DNA of 64,000 bases from Steinernema hermaphroditum. Lineage: Eukaryota; Nematoda; Chromadorea; Rhabditida; Steinernematidae. The stretch's first letter is position 1, and each line of letters starts with the position of its first letter. Of the stretch, positions 32,601-45,316 are shown piece by piece. Below the pieces are notes generated by a model. The model saw only the letters and a list, made by a program, of their open reading frames with translations, had not been told where the DNA came from and did no database searches. The position numbers and the translations under genes were made by a program. The DNA is taken from contig CM059625.1 in NCBI GenBank assembly GCA_030435675.1, positions 13,640,001-13,704,000 on the forward strand, read 5' to 3'.

Positions 32601-34679
32601 TCGGAGGCTCACGCGGTTGTGGACATGGTGTTCATTCACGTTTTTCCATCTGTGAGCCAAGCGTTTACACTTGGAAAAGCAGCTCAAATTCCGCTTAATT
32701 TGCCGCGATGGGGCATGCGTATCCGTTCGCTTTCAACATGTCAACTGCTGGCGCTGCCGTCGACGTCCTCGGTCATGTTCAGAGCTCTTTTTGCGCTCGT
32801 TAGTCGCGTGAATTTGATAATGTCAAAAAGGGTTGAAGAGCAGCAATTCCTTTTCGATTCGAGTCTAGTGGACAGCAAGAAGTTCAGAGAAGATGGATAC
32901 GTAGTAAGGAACAGAACGATGGGCAAAAGGTTCAAAAGTAAACGCGTTGAATTAAGTTGAAGTAAACCGATCTGATTTGCATGTGAATCCTTTTGCGATA
33001 GTGTTTACTTTTTCAACAGTCGTCAAATAGAATGAGGTAGATAAGTAATAGGAAGTCCTGGGTTCAGGAAAGACAGTACAGTCGGGAGGCACCCCTTTGG
33101 CGGCACCTGTTGGTTTATTTTGGTGATTACTGTGTGAACGCGGGATATATACTGTATTTTTTCGTCCGAATTTCTTCATATACCATTGAGCATTGAAGTT
33201 TGAAATATAAAAATACAGGAAGCAAATTTGATAAAACGTCGTATCAAGCACATTTAGCAAGGTTTTGTACAAATTTAAAGGGCCATATCCTACCCTTCGT
33301 TATGCAATTGCGCCTGTATGTTCAGCAAGGCTTTACCTATCGGACCTCGAGATTTTCTGACTATTGCCGTGCACTTCGATCGCAGTGGGAAAGTCGACAG
33401 GATATTGTTAAGTGGCGAAGTAATGCGAGAAGAGAAGGAGAATTTGCATATGAATCGCAGAACGTGCACTTGAGCGAGCACCTTAAGGCGAGAGGGGAGT
33501 GTCTACGAGGGCACTGGAGTCGGAAGTTCGGTTCCGCCGTCCATCAGCGGCACTTTGAGTGTTCCGAGGGACTCCAGAGTGCGGCTATCCGATTCCTATG
33601 GTAATTCTCTTGGTGCTGCAGTAGAAAGTAGATGCGTCTGTAATCGATTGTCCGTGCCGTGATGTTTAGTTTATTTTTCGGAGATCGCCTTTTCTCGTTA
33701 TGTTTTGTTGATATGATGCCGAGGACGTCGCCGAAAAGGGGCGTCCGGCGATGCGTGGCTGAGACACACAAACCTCCGTTTAGGGTAGACGACTGCTAAG
33801 CGTTCGGAATCCCGCAGCCACAGCATGAAGCTGCAATAGCCTCCGTCTATATTCCAATAATAATTGAGCAGATATATAATATAATGGGTGCGCCGCGAGC
33901 TTCGTTCTTTGCCACCACGTCATTCGCTCCCGGGTCCGGCCCGGGCGGCCACTTCGCCCGTCTCCGTTCGTCCGACTGTGGCACCTGGCCGGGGAAAGTC
34001 TCCCCAATGGGTGCTGTGTAATAGTTGACACCGGGTTGGTGGCTGCCGCTCCTCTTTTTGCCATTAGCTGTTTTCTTTCTGACACCTCAGATATGATAGA
34101 CGATACCTCCGAGTTCATTTTGTGATGTTCCTGAAAGTGCATGCGGACTTAAAAATAGAATTGATGCAACGGACGCGATGGGCTTCTTAAACATAAGCGA
34201 TCAGTGAGCAACGGTTCGGTAAATTAAGCAACAAAGCATTGTATATTTTGTGGAAATATTCCATACAAACTTTGTTTGGCTGCTTGCGCTGTCACGTGCT
34301 AGATGAAGAGTGATAGGTACTGAGTTATCAATCAAACCTGAGAAAGACAGTAGTAAACGGAAACTACATTTGTACTCAGTGTAGGTTCAACATGTTTTTC
34401 ACGATACACTAATTCGATTTTCGCAACGAATCGGCCGTTTGATCTACTTGCTTTCCTCTTTCTTTCAGATGCCTTGCCGCGTCACCTCTTTCTTCTCGAG
34501 AACCACAAATTCTCAAACATTGACCCCGTTCAACATTCCAGATTTTCTACTAACCCTCCGAGTTCCCGTCCTCCAATCAGAAGGCGGTGTCCTCCCAGCT
34601 GGCCACTCCCTTCTGGCCTCCTACAGTGCGACCATACGTGCTCACTTTTTCTTAGCATGCCAAAAGAGCCACGTCGAGA
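29613..34679. other. probable first intron / upstream region of the Kv gene
   Basis: About 5 kb contain no recognisable exon. A GC-rich patch at about 33880-34060 carries an open minus-strand frame (33780-34142) without family motifs. I see no tRNA, repeat array or transposase. Confidence 0.35.
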
Positions 34680-37600
34680 ATGATTCCTAGGTAAACGCTT
34701 GTGTTCTTGTACTAACCTTCTCCTTCACCTTCTCTATCGGAACCATATGTCTTTTTTTCTCTTTGCCATTGTTTATTTCCGTCCTTGCTCAAAAGAAACC
34801 GAATTCAGCCAATTAGCCTCGGGCGGTGTTGTCGCTCTTCACACACGACAGAGTGAAAATCTGAATGGAGGATCGTCGTCGGACGTGAACAAAGAGGAAT
34901 TACGCAAGCTGTACCATGCTCACGATGAGCCAAACCCGGATGACGTTGAAGCCCGTATGCCTTTTGAGAAGGTCATCAAGTCGAGCGTGAAGATAGAGGT
35001 TTGATGATGGCCTGAAGCGAAGGATATTCCGTGTGCTGCTTTTCAGGATGCCATCCTTCGTCTGAACATCGGAGGAGCGAGCTATCGAATCCGCACACGT
35101 TCGATCGTTCGCTATGGACCGACAACGTTGCTTGGACGTCTGTGCCGCATGGACCATGATCATCGAAAGACATGGGCCGATTCGTACTTCGACGACTCGG
35201 ACGAGTACTTCTTTGAAAGGGTTCCACGGTAAGCTTTGGAACTTCGAGAAAGTGTCAAAAACAGACGGGAAAATCTGTCACTTTCGAAAAGGCCAGCCGC
35301 GTGAAAACGAAACCGACTAGCAGACAACTTTTCTTATTCAATTTGAAAAAAAAATTATTATCTCACTGCATAATTATATCGCATTATCCGTCGCATTTGC
35401 TATTCGCATGTTATTATAGAGTTTGTTGTTCGTCCATTATTAATATTCATAAAAACTCGCTCATGACATCACCAGGTGCGCTACCCACCGTACCCATCCT
35501 TTCTTTCAGCTACTTCGATCCGATATATGATTTCTACGCAACCGGAAAGCTGCATGTGCCAAAGGATTTATGCTTCGATAAGTTCATGGCGGAACTGCGT
35601 TTCTGGGCCGTGTCCAAGTCGAAGATGGACGAGTGCTGCTCACCGTTTGCTCAGTACTGCATTTTGGCAAAGCCTGCCAAAGAACAAGTGGTAAGGGAAT
35701 TTATCTCATACAACAAGGGCATAAGAAAAAAAATACAAAAAAATGAAATCATCATATACAAAAGACCCGTTTTGAAACTTTCACGTCACATCAGAAAATA
35801 ATAATCCTCCCCCAATGATCAGAAACGAAGTTTACTTAGTGAATACCGTAACACCTTTTTGAGCATCAAATATAAGCACATGTCACAAATTCACTGTCTT
35901 AATGTGGACTACCATCAGGAAAAAGACCATTTCATCGGAGTCCGTTGCGCAAATATCCGCCGCCGTTTGTGGCTTGTTCTCGAAGGCCACTCGACCTCCC
36001 GCTGGTGGAAGGCATTCGAGATCACCTCCACCTCGTTCGTCGTCCTCAGCATTGCTGCCCTCATCCTCGGCTCCATCCCCGAATTCCAGGTTCCCGAGCA
36101 GGACAAGCACGGCCTTGCCGTTACCGCGTATGTTTCTTTTTCTTACTACTCAACGAAAATTTCTACTTTTAATTGGATTGAACAGATTTGTAGGAGACAA
36201 GCATGCAAAATGAAAGTGTTGTTAGTATATCGTAGTAGTAAACAATATTCGTTTTCCATGGCGCAATTTGATATCCGATCTTGGACCGTTTCATTCATTA
36301 GCTGAGAGAGAAAGTGTGTTGAAAACAGATCTATATGAAAAAACGAGAGAAAATCAGACTGCCTGCAAACACAGGTTGATTTTTCCGAAGATAGAAAAAG
36401 CCAGCTCCGAACAAATCCTATCAACTGATCATTTTTATGAAGAGCTTCTGTTCATTCCAGCATGCCCGTTACATATCCAACCTACCCGAAAGGAGCCGGC
36501 TACACCGTCAGCTCCACCACTGTCGTCAAGAATAGTCAGGATGCGCGCCCGGAAATGGTCGAACACCCGGTGTTCAACTACGTCGAGAATATATGCGTCA
36601 TATACTTCACCTTTGAATATCTCCTTCGTCTGTGGGTTGCGCCGCGGAAGTTCGCTTTCGCCAAACAACTGCTTAACATAATCGATCTACTCGCCATCGC
36701 GCCGTTCATCTTTGAAATGGTTCTTGTTATGGTCAGTAGAACGTTATGGATCTCAGTTCGAAATCTTTTTTTTGCAGATTGGTCTCAGCGGAGAGAATGT
36801 GAGGAAAGTTCGCTGGGCGTTCCTGACTGTTCGCCTGCTCCGAGTGTTAAGGGTTGTGCGGATAGCGAAATTAGGGCGGTTTAGTCCTGGTAGGTCAGAA
36901 GTGGTACAGGACAAAGAATCGAAGAATACTCTCTAGGGTTGGCCAATTTTGCGTTAACGCTACGGAAGAGCAAAAAACAAATGCAAATGGTGGCTATAGT
37001 GATGCTAACGGTGGTGATATTCTTCTCGACGCTCGTGTATTTCTTGGAAAAAGACGAACCGGACAGTACCTTCACATCCATACCAGCCGCGTTTTGGTGG
37101 TAAGTTCAAACGATGCCAAGGCGACTAAAATTCGAAACCTTTCAATCTGAAAATCTGTATTTGTTTATTAAAATGAGCGGGCTTTGGCCTGATTTTATTT
37201 AGCTACGATCATTCACGAATCCTTTTGCAAAGAAAGGCTTTGGAGTATATTCTTTTTCGGGACTCTAAGCATTCGTTTTTGAAATACGGCCTTCTGAGAT
37301 CCCAATACGAGTCCAGTGCTCTTGCATTGTGACATGATGATATGTGTGATTCTGATAAGAGTTTGTAATCCCGAGTTCGTTAAAGATTTTACGATTCCTT
37401 TCTTTCTTCAAAACAACCCCTGCTGAATCTACAACTTATTTTCAGGGCCGTAGTCACTATGTCGACTGTGGGATACGGAGATAGCGTACCTAGGACCGTC
37501 GGTAAGTATCGCCTTTGGACAACCATCTCTAAGCAATCAATAAAATGTTATTTTAGTGGGAAAGCTGGTGGGAAGCGGTGCAATTGTTTGCGGCGTTATG

Positions 37601-37759
37601 GTTCTTGCCCTCCCCATTACGATTATGGTATCTTTTGCTCTCCTCCAAATGTCAAGCTTTTTTGTATCAATTCAGGTGAACAACTTCATGCAAGTGGTTA
37701 AGCTGCGCGAAGAGAAAATCATCAAGAAATACGCGCAACAGCACGGCGACCAGGTCTGA
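34680..37759 (+). CDS. voltage-gated potassium channel alpha subunit (Kv/KVS/EXP-2-like)
   Basis: This is a tetrameric plasma-membrane Kv channel subunit. Eleven exons (34680-34690, 34809-34998, 35047-35228, 35510-35690, 35919-36127, 36461-36731, 36778-36889, 36937-37099, 37446-37501, 37557-37627, 37676-37759) join to 509 aa. The T1/BTB tetramerisation domain (residues 68-188) contains LRLNIGGASYRIR and IYDFYATGKLHVPKD. S1 is about 221-242, S2 about 298-316, S3 about 327-348. S4 (357-379) has Arg/Lys every third residue from RKVRW to VRIAK. The selectivity filter is TVGYGD (447-452). In S6 the Kv hinge PVP is replaced by PIT (LALPITIMV). The T1 keeps the CC pair of Kv2-4 channels but lacks the H-x5-C half of the zinc site. 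The cytoplasmic tail is very short. Exon 1 here is an 11-nt start exon after a TTAG acceptor; an alternative first exon lies at 29554. Confidence 0.9.
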
Positions 37760-37958
37760 GCTTCTGACGCAATTGCACACTATCATCAGTATAATATACT
37801 TTGATCTCACAAAATTTATCTTCATAATTCAACAAACATTACAGAATAAATGGTGTGAAGTATCATAACTATATGTACAATATGTATGCGATCAATCAGC
37901 CGAAAAAAAGAGCCTACTCAAGGCGGGTTATGAGTATGTGCACTTGATTATTCGGAGT

Positions 37959-39982
37959 TTACTTGCGGAGGAGGGTAATCTTGAGCATGACGTACCTGCA
38001 AGGACTACTGTATGTATAAATAGAATAAATCGAGGTTGTCGCGGTGTTGATCAAGAGATTCACGGCTTGTCTTTGGTCGCTCAAGCGAACAGTCAAAACA
38101 ATCGATCAAATAGATGGATATCCATTATGATTAGCTAAATAATAACTCTTGACACTCACTTGTCAAGTTCGGTGGCCACGAATTCGTCGCGGACGTCGTC
38201 GGGGATAGAGAACTTTCGCAGAAAGTGTTTTTCGATGGACGTTTTGCTATCGATCATCACTTCTTGCGACGCTTTGACGGTGAGACGACCTTTTTCCAGA
38301 ATTACCTATAGTGACCAAACGAAGGCCTACATTGTGTGAGTCGGAGACTTACTTCGATGTCTTCCGGTTTGAAGTTGGACATGTCGATCAAAACAATGAA
38401 GCGTCGTTTTTCGTCGATAATCTACAAAAATGCAGATATGCGTTTTTACCTACATGACAGGGACAGATCAGAGTGGAGCCCATGCAGCAGATTACTGTCA
38501 AAGCAGAACAAACAATTGCTGTCTTTGTTTCACATCCTCGAATCACCAAAATAATGAACCGTGAAATAAATCGTTATGAACTTTTTAGCTGTAGCCATTA
38601 TACACGTAACTACATGTTCCAAAACCCGGACTATCTCCTTAAGACGCGGACATACGCTAAAAAAACCGCGGCAAAGAAGAGGACGCACGTTCGACTTACT
38701 CCGCCGAGGATGACCAGGCCTTGAGGGTCATTCTGGTTTTTGATAGTATGGTGAATGACCTCTAGTGCATGCTTTGATTAGACGAGCCTCCAACGTACAA
38801 AAATTTCATATCCGATACTGTGGTCCATCGTTAAGCTCATTTGGGTACAAGTTTCGGAAGCCCATTTAAGAGGGAGTCGTGGACCGTGAAGATAAACTGG
38901 CTTAAGGTTCACAAAGAGACCCAAGGACACAATCCATGGGCACGGAATTCGATCTCTATGGCAGTACACCAAGTCACTCCGCCATCCGCTTTCGTGACCA
39001 CTAACCTTTACTAGGAAGTTCTATCTCCAAAAGTGAAAATCCAATGTTGCGATGTCATCTACTTCGAAGGTCTCTGCACCATAATTGGATTACTAATGGT
39101 GCACAGAGCCAATCACTGCGGAAACATCCCAAGGTTATACTTCCGTAAACAACATTCACATGACTCATGATCGCATTAGGCGCTGTACACTTCAATGCTT
39201 AATCGCTCATCATGAATTGCTTCCTCTATCACCTCGTTGTGTAAAATTCCGCCGGCAAACCGTTCGAACTGAACTTCACGACTCACATCAAAGCCCATTT
39301 TCCAGTTCACCGCAAAATTTACGACTTAATTTGGTCGCATTAAAGTGACACGCTACGTGAGAACCTTTTCTTGTGGTTTTGTCTGCAGGTTTCCGGAGTG
39401 AAGGAAGAATCAGAGAGAAAGTTCAATAGAAGACAGCGATCATCGTGAAACATAACGAAGATGTACATTGTTGTAAAATATCCTTTCCTCGTTCTTTACT
39501 TTACATTCTTAGTGGTGTTCTTCAATAATTACACTGTAAAATGATAAACAGTCAGCTACTCACAGTGGAAATTAATGAACTCTGTGCTTCATAATTGTAC
39601 AGAACCTCACCAAATTTCGCTCGAAATTCCGGCTGAGACTTGTAGTTTTCGTTCTCTTGATCTCTATGCACCTCATTTTTCAACCGAAGGGGTTCTGAAC
39701 TTTCAGAACTATCCTCTATCGTATTCTAGCAGTTTAATCCAAAAGAAAATGAAATTGAAAATATATGGAATATACAGTGCAGGTAGGTCTAGTGTAATTA
39801 GGCTCATTTAGTACAGAACTCACTTTTGAGGGAGCTTTACGGATCTTAGCCAGCTGTCGATCCATCTCCGTTACTGAGTCATTGTAGGAGAACGGGTTAC
39901 TGCCGGTGCTGGCCGAGGACTCATATCCGTCCGAGGAGATCGAATATCGACTGTGCAGCGTATCGTGGAAGTTCGGTGCCAT
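37959..39982 (-). CDS. small heat-shock protein (alpha-crystallin/HSP20 domain)
   Basis: Four exons (39982-39824, 38421-38353, 38305-38160, 37995-37959) give 136 aa. The first exon encodes a Ser/Tyr-rich N-terminal arm (HDTLHSRYSISSDGYESS). The alpha-crystallin domain follows: RRFIVLIDMSNFKPEDIE, VILEKGRLTVKASQE and FLRKFSIPDDV, then ATELDK and a short last exon YVMLKITLLRK. The usual C-terminal IxI/V motif is not obvious. The first intron is 1.4 kb. The start ATG 39982 was taken because a CGTTCAG acceptor lies about 30 nt upstream; the frame is open further upstream to 40198, so a longer N-terminus is possible. A holdase chaperone role is inferred from the family. The last exon is the least certain. 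Confidence 0.78.
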
Positions 39983-40829
39983 AAACGGTCTTCCCGCGAT
40001 TGTATTACTCTGAACGAGACCGAATACGACGGAGGCGACGGAATTGCATAACGGAAGAACACGACCACCGCCGGCATCGCTGTAACACCGCGCGACTAAC
40101 ATCCGCGGGACGAACCGTCGGGACGCAGAGGCGGCCGAAAAAGGGAAGCTACGATAAGAAACGGCATCTTCAGCACGCACAACACGCTTGACTTTCAAAA
40201 AAATGTGTCGCCCTCAGGGGTGTGCAGTCAAGACGCACAGTGTCGGAAAGGGACGAACGGTGCGCGAGATGCGCGCGGCGAAAAACGACGAATAGTCAAC
40301 ATTTCATCCGCTAATGGGTTTTGGAATGGCGTCAAAAAATTGCAAAAACTTCCTTTTTAGGTAGACTGCGTAGCCGCAGACTCGATGTCGACGCACGCGG
40401 GGTCTGCGGGTAGATGCAAAAAAAGCAAAGAATTCGCGTATATGAGCTACTCTTGGTGTAAATAAATTAAGGTGTTGCATTCCAGAGCTAGTTGATTAAA
40501 GATTCTGTCAATCATGAAGCAGAAGGAAGCGAAACTATGCCGAATAGGCGAAATTTTTTGGAAAGAGAGCGTCGCCCAAAGCCAATACACGTAGGCAGAA
40601 GTCGAAACTTGCATCGACGTTTCATTGACGTTTTTTTCGTTTTGTTGACGTTTTACGTGAGTGTAAGTTGAGGCCAATTAACATTAACAATCTTCAAGCA
40701 CATCGATATTTTGCGAAAGATTAAAAATAAACATAGCATTCGAATGAATGTTCGGGGTGTGTTCATCAGATTTGGCAAAAAACCCAACTGAAAAAAGCAT
40801 GAAAGAGGAAAAACCTGATGCCTAAATTA

Positions 40830-41410
40830 ATTCACACACACGATTCAATGGATCGTCTTCGAAATTCACTGAAATCAGCACGTTGCCTGTGGTCTGTAAA
40901 TTCTTCTTTCTACCGAACGCATATGACTCTGCGTTAGGAAAGGGGCGCCCGTAAGTCTGAGCCGCGCGTGAGAAGCAGTGTAGTGCACTGGTTCTAACTC
41001 GACGATAGGTTGTCAGAGAACTCTGGAGAATTTGCAGCTGAACTCCGATTGAAGTGCAGCAAATAGGGTGCTAAATGCAGATCGAAACAATCTAGATCAA
41101 CACCTTCTTTGATCGTCGCTCAGAAGGTGGTGCGTTTGGACAGCGCCAGAAACAGCACGAGTTGAGTCTGGATGGTCATGATTTTTGCAACTTTAGATGC
41201 TGTTATAATAGTGATTGCCTGGATGGATGCATGCATTTTGATGTGTTTGAAACAAGAAGAACGCCTCTTCTCAGGAGAAAACTTCGGCGGTGGAGGTTCG
41301 CTGATTTGGAGCGCCTTCATTTCGTTTGGACAGCTCAAAATCGCTTTTGTTTCGGGCCATTCAAATGAGTATCAAACTTGCTCAACGATCACCATCACTA
41401 TTTTGCGGAA
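40830..41410 (+). mobile_element. old Tc1-like transposon relic, same family as 2617 and 42890
   Basis: The left part (40840-41060) aligns by eye with the arms of the 2617 element (for example GAATTTGCAG and a GAAGTGCAGC string in the same order). The right part encodes, in plus frame, ENFGGGGSLIWSAFISFGQL and VSGHSNEYQ, the Tc1-type catalytic core. Ends are not recognisable and the frame is broken, so it is inactive and older than the other two copies. Confidence 0.7.
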
Positions 41411-41567
41411 GATTAAAAGTCATGATAGAATTCTAATGTACATTTGTACTTTTTTCATGAAATTCGGTAAAAATCCAATGGAATCATGTATACCAAAGGC
41501 ATGTGCTACTGGTCCAATCATACAGCAAGTCTTGTGCAAAAACTGATTATGTTTTTTTTTAATTCCT

Positions 41568-41596
41568 GTAGCTGGGCATTAAGGGTGCCCAGCTAC
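41568..41596. repeat. perfect 11-bp inverted repeat (hairpin), 7-nt loop
   Basis: GTAGCTGGGCA and TGCCCAGCTAC pair fully around TTAAGGG. Confidence 0.85.
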
Positions 41597-41648
41597 TTAC
41601 CAGGCATGCTTTAATTTTAAATTTAAAGCTTTCACACCATCAGCTTTG

Positions 41649-41673
41649 CACCAAAGGGATACGCCCTTTGGTG
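41649..41673. repeat. perfect 10-bp inverted repeat (hairpin), 5-nt loop
   Basis: CACCAAAGGG and CCCTTTGGTG pair around ATACG, 52 bp after the previous hairpin. Confidence 0.85.
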
Positions 41674-42889
41674 TCAACGCTGTTTGGAAGCGAGCCCCCT
41701 TTTATTGACTAGGCTGAACTTCGACCGTTCCGACGCAGCGCTGCGGAAAAGCGCAGACGAACAGAGAAAAGGCTGGACAATGTGGACTTCGGAATGCGAT
41801 ATATTCTCTTGTTAATATCATGAAATAAACAGTCAGACAATGAATAACTGTAGAAAAGGCTCAAAAACTACAGAAATAACTTTTGCATAACACGGAAGTA
41901 TCTTTGGCGAACTGTCAAGGAAGGTTTTCGGAAAATTGCGTTGTACTCTATAATAAATGACATCGAAATTTCTTAACATTCTAAGTACGTGCACGGTAAT
42001 CATGGCCTATTTGCAAGAAAGTTATGGAACTTCCGATCTCGCTGTTTTCTACGTAGAGAACGCTAATATGTCAACAAATTTTCTTCTGATATGCTTCCGA
42101 CCGGAGAACATCAGCTCTGCTATCATGAAAACAAGGTTCAGCCGGTCAACAGGAGTGGAAGGACACGTAAGGGCAATAAGATAGAAAAAAGGCGGCGAAA
42201 GGTTTGCGAAACGTTTGCACCTCTTCGAACTCCGCTTCGTCGAGCTGTGTTAGCACCACCAACGAAGCGGCTTTGCGGTGCGCGCGAGGTGCATGTTTGC
42301 CGAAGGATTATTTTTACAACCTGTTTATTTGGCGCAAATTTTCCAATTCCACATAGCGTTCGACCGAATGTCATCGGAAGAGGCGCACGTGCTGTTTGCA
42401 ACGAATAAACAAGTGTCCGAGCCAAAATAACTTTTGAATTGACGCTGCGAACTCGGCTGCGCACAACAACAAATCTGGAATCTCAGTTTTTGTTTGCTGT
42501 TTACCGATGTACGTATACAATTTGTCGAAGGGGATTACAGATGCCGAAGACAGATCGTTTCTGTGCAAAGAACTCAATAGAAACTTTGTGTCGACGAGGA
42601 AATATTTTGGCGAGGGCACTCGCACGCAAATTGGGTTGCGCTCTTCGGACAAAAACTGGTCAAACCGTTGGCGAAGAGGGATTATCGGCCTATTTCGGGG
42701 TATTAAATGTTTGGGAAGGGTGTGAAGCGTTTTTGTATGTCTTCCGATCATGGAAAGACTAATGGACAGATGCTGGCGAAGAGCCAAGAACTATTCTATA
42801 TTGCCAGAAAAACTGTGTACGGGGCTAACCTTTTCCGACGGACATGACGCATCCCATTAGGATCGTACTGGAAATTAAGACTAATCATA

Positions 42890-43567
42890 CACTGCAGTGC
42901 AACATTATAGGCTCACCCTGTTGTGTTTCGGGTTCTGCCACTTCTCGCAGCTGTTAGGGGGAACCAGCATGCGGACGTGGTAGACCGTTCACTCAAACGC
43001 ACGGAACGCCACTTTGCCCGGAAACACATACACTCATTATAGGAGAGGTAGAACAAAGAGAGGTAGAACTTTCCAGGATGCCTCTGCACCTGTGCAAAAT
43101 TATAGGCTCACTTCCGCATTTTGCTATTTCCCTCGCGGTTTTTTGTCTGTTTTCTGTTAATTCACTTCTATTCAGATGTTTATCAACTGTGCCGCGCGGC
43201 ACGAAGCTCTCGAAGCAGAAAAAGGCGGTAATTCAAGCGTTTTTCGAGGCCGGCTTCTGGATTCATCGGATGGCCACCGAAGTTCACGGAAACCTGCACG
43301 TGGAGTGCCAATTGTTGTTTCAGTGAATGCGTATGGCTCTGCGCTAGAAAAGGTGCGCCCGCAAGTCTGAGCCGCGCGTGAGAATTTTTGCTTTCCCATT
43401 TTTGCCCATTCTGCGGAGGGAACTCCAGCTGTGAAAACGTACTGATTTGGAGCGTGTTCAGTTCGTTTAGATAGCTCTGAAGCGCTCCCGTTTCGACGCA
43501 AATCAGTTCAAACCACTATCAAAACGTGCTGCGTAACAGGGTGAGCCTATAATTTTGCACTGCAGTG
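42890..43567 (+). mobile_element. 678-bp non-autonomous Tc1-like element with TA flanks
   Basis: Termini CACTGCAGTGCAA(C/A)ATTATA form 34-bp inverted repeats with one mismatch and are flanked by TA on both sides. In plus orientation the interior keeps the transposase N-terminus (VPRGTKLSKQKKAVIQAFFE, then IHRMATEVHG) and, near the right end, a short decayed catalytic-core stretch (SVRLDSSEALPFRR frame on the minus strand). The middle is deleted. It belongs to the same family as the foldback at 2617: the termini and a subterminal motif near 43094 are shared. Confidence 0.85.
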
Positions 43568-44736
43568 TATGCTAAAAAGTTCAAGACTCATAAAAACCAA
43601 AACTTTCGTAGTTCAGTGGACAGTTTTAAAGAAGATTCTCAAATAAGAAACACCCATCACTAGCACATGCCCTTTACCAAGCTCTACTAGACATGGATGA
43701 AGGGCTACCATCTAAGTGCGAAAACAGCCGAGAATGAACCGGCACAAGCACTGGGGTGGTGAGAGGTAGAACGGAACAGACATCTGGACGTTATCAGCGA
43801 GATACTCCTCTAAATATGGCACCCCAGCATTTGTTTGTTCAACGCCACTTTACAGTCTATGTTGACCTTTCCAAAATCGGCTCTGTTTACAGAACGACTG
43901 AAGACCGAAGTTTCGCAAATAAGACGACATGACCAAAAACAGTTGTGACAGGTAGAATTGCGAAAGTGGGAAAAGACTCTAGCAGGGATCACCGAAGAAG
44001 GCGAAGGGTTGATCTACAAGAGAATGTTACAGATGAACGATTCTGATCGTTCACACGTTAACAGCGTGAATTATTAGCTCATTCGTAAGGAGATTAAGGT
44101 GCCAAATCTCTTTGAGTAAGCGACTGCGGCAAGAAAAACTGGTCTGCGAGGTTGATGACAAATCGCCAACCTTTTGGCGTTTCGGTCATGTGACGAGAAA
44201 CGCCTGTTGACAGAGGTCGCAAGAAGTTCCTGGGGTTGCGATCCGTTCCGCGAATAGAGACTCAACTGAAGACCATCGAATCCTTCTTGAGAGTTCCTTC
44301 AGGATTCCTTTACATAGCTGACAAGGGAGGAAGAATGATGTACCGTTGTCCATGGCGTGTAAAAATTAATGACGACATGACGTAAGAAAGCAATTTTTGA
44401 CTGAAGAGTGCGATGCGCTGGTTATAAATGTGATGATTCAGAACGGTGCGAGTGGCAATCGTCCGATTGTCGCTGTTGTCTCGCTCCTGTCAACCGTGAA
44501 ACGGATTCATTCAGCAAAAACTTCGGAATGACATTTTGCAAAATCTACAACAAAGGCCATACTTGGTTTCACATTTTACGAAGCCGTGCCTATATTTAGA
44601 GTGTTCTACGGGCCTGCTACTACGAAATCTGAAACGTAAATTAACGAAAATCAGTAGTTTTAAGGTTGTTCACAGACGAGGAGACTATCGTGAGTTGACA
44701 GTACAATTTATTCAACGGACAAAGGCATTCGCGACT

Positions 44737-45316
44737 TCAGACGACTGGCTCCATTCCAAGGCGTACCCAATCGATCCAGCTCAGCCGCGCAAGAAGATCT
44801 GTAAAAGAAGTAGTGTAATTATGCCACTCCAATAAGTTTTTTGTGGACCACTTGTGCTCCAGACGGATGTGTTTGGATGATTCTGTCGCGCCATATCCAC
44901 TGTATTCTGAAGAAATTCGTGTGGATCTTGATCAGTGGCCAGGATCTCTTCCAGCATTCCAATGTAGGCGATGGCCAGATTCAAAGTGTCTATCTTGGAA
45001 AGGCGTTTTTCATACGGAAACGTGGGAATATAGTTGCGAAGTTCCTGCAGCGATCATTTAAAGAGAGTAGCTGTCCGCTCTAGTACCATGAAAGCGACAT
45101 TAATGCTGCACATTCTCTTTCTTTCACGTACGTTGGCCGCCTTGTCTCGGTCACAAGTACCATAGTCACACTCACCCACATAGTAGTTCTGTTCGTAAGG
45201 GTCCGGTTGCTTCCATTCCTGTAATTGTCCGAAATTGGGATGCGTCGATAGAGAACGCTTACCACAGGATAGAGATCTTCGTGCTGCTCATAAGCGCCGC
45301 CGCCGTTAGCCGACAT
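44737..45316 (-). CDS. hlh-13: bHLH transcription factor, PTF1a/Fer3-like (HLH-13 type)
   Basis: Four small exons (45316-45263, 45218-45087, 45044-44849, 44798-44737) join in phase to 147 aa. The bHLH domain spans about residues 43-97: basic region KAANVRERKRM with the E-box-contacting Glu50, helix 1 INVAFMELRNYIPTF, loop YEKRLSKID, helix 2 LNLAIAYIGMLEEIL. This is the signature of the PTF1a/FER group, whose C. elegans member is HLH-13. The C-terminus LLARLSWIDWVRLG recalls the LSW motif after the PTF1a bHLH. The first two exons carry acidic/aromatic residues (EQHEDLYPV, PDPYEQNYYV). The last intron uses a weak GTCCAC donor; if it is not spliced the protein ends QIFLRG at 44781 instead. Nuclear, probably neuronal, by family. 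Confidence 0.85.

Larger units (their letters stand above)
40199..44736. other. transposon-rich intergenic region
   Basis: About 4.5 kb lie between the HSP20 and bHLH genes. The region holds two Tc1-family relics and two perfect hairpins, listed separately. The ORF at 42371-42787 (minus) and other frames show no family motif. I find no confident gene. Confidence 0.4.

Noticed and set aside
42371..42787. 138-codon minus-strand frame
   Set aside because: No motif, no splice context and no conserved composition; adjacent to transposon debris.
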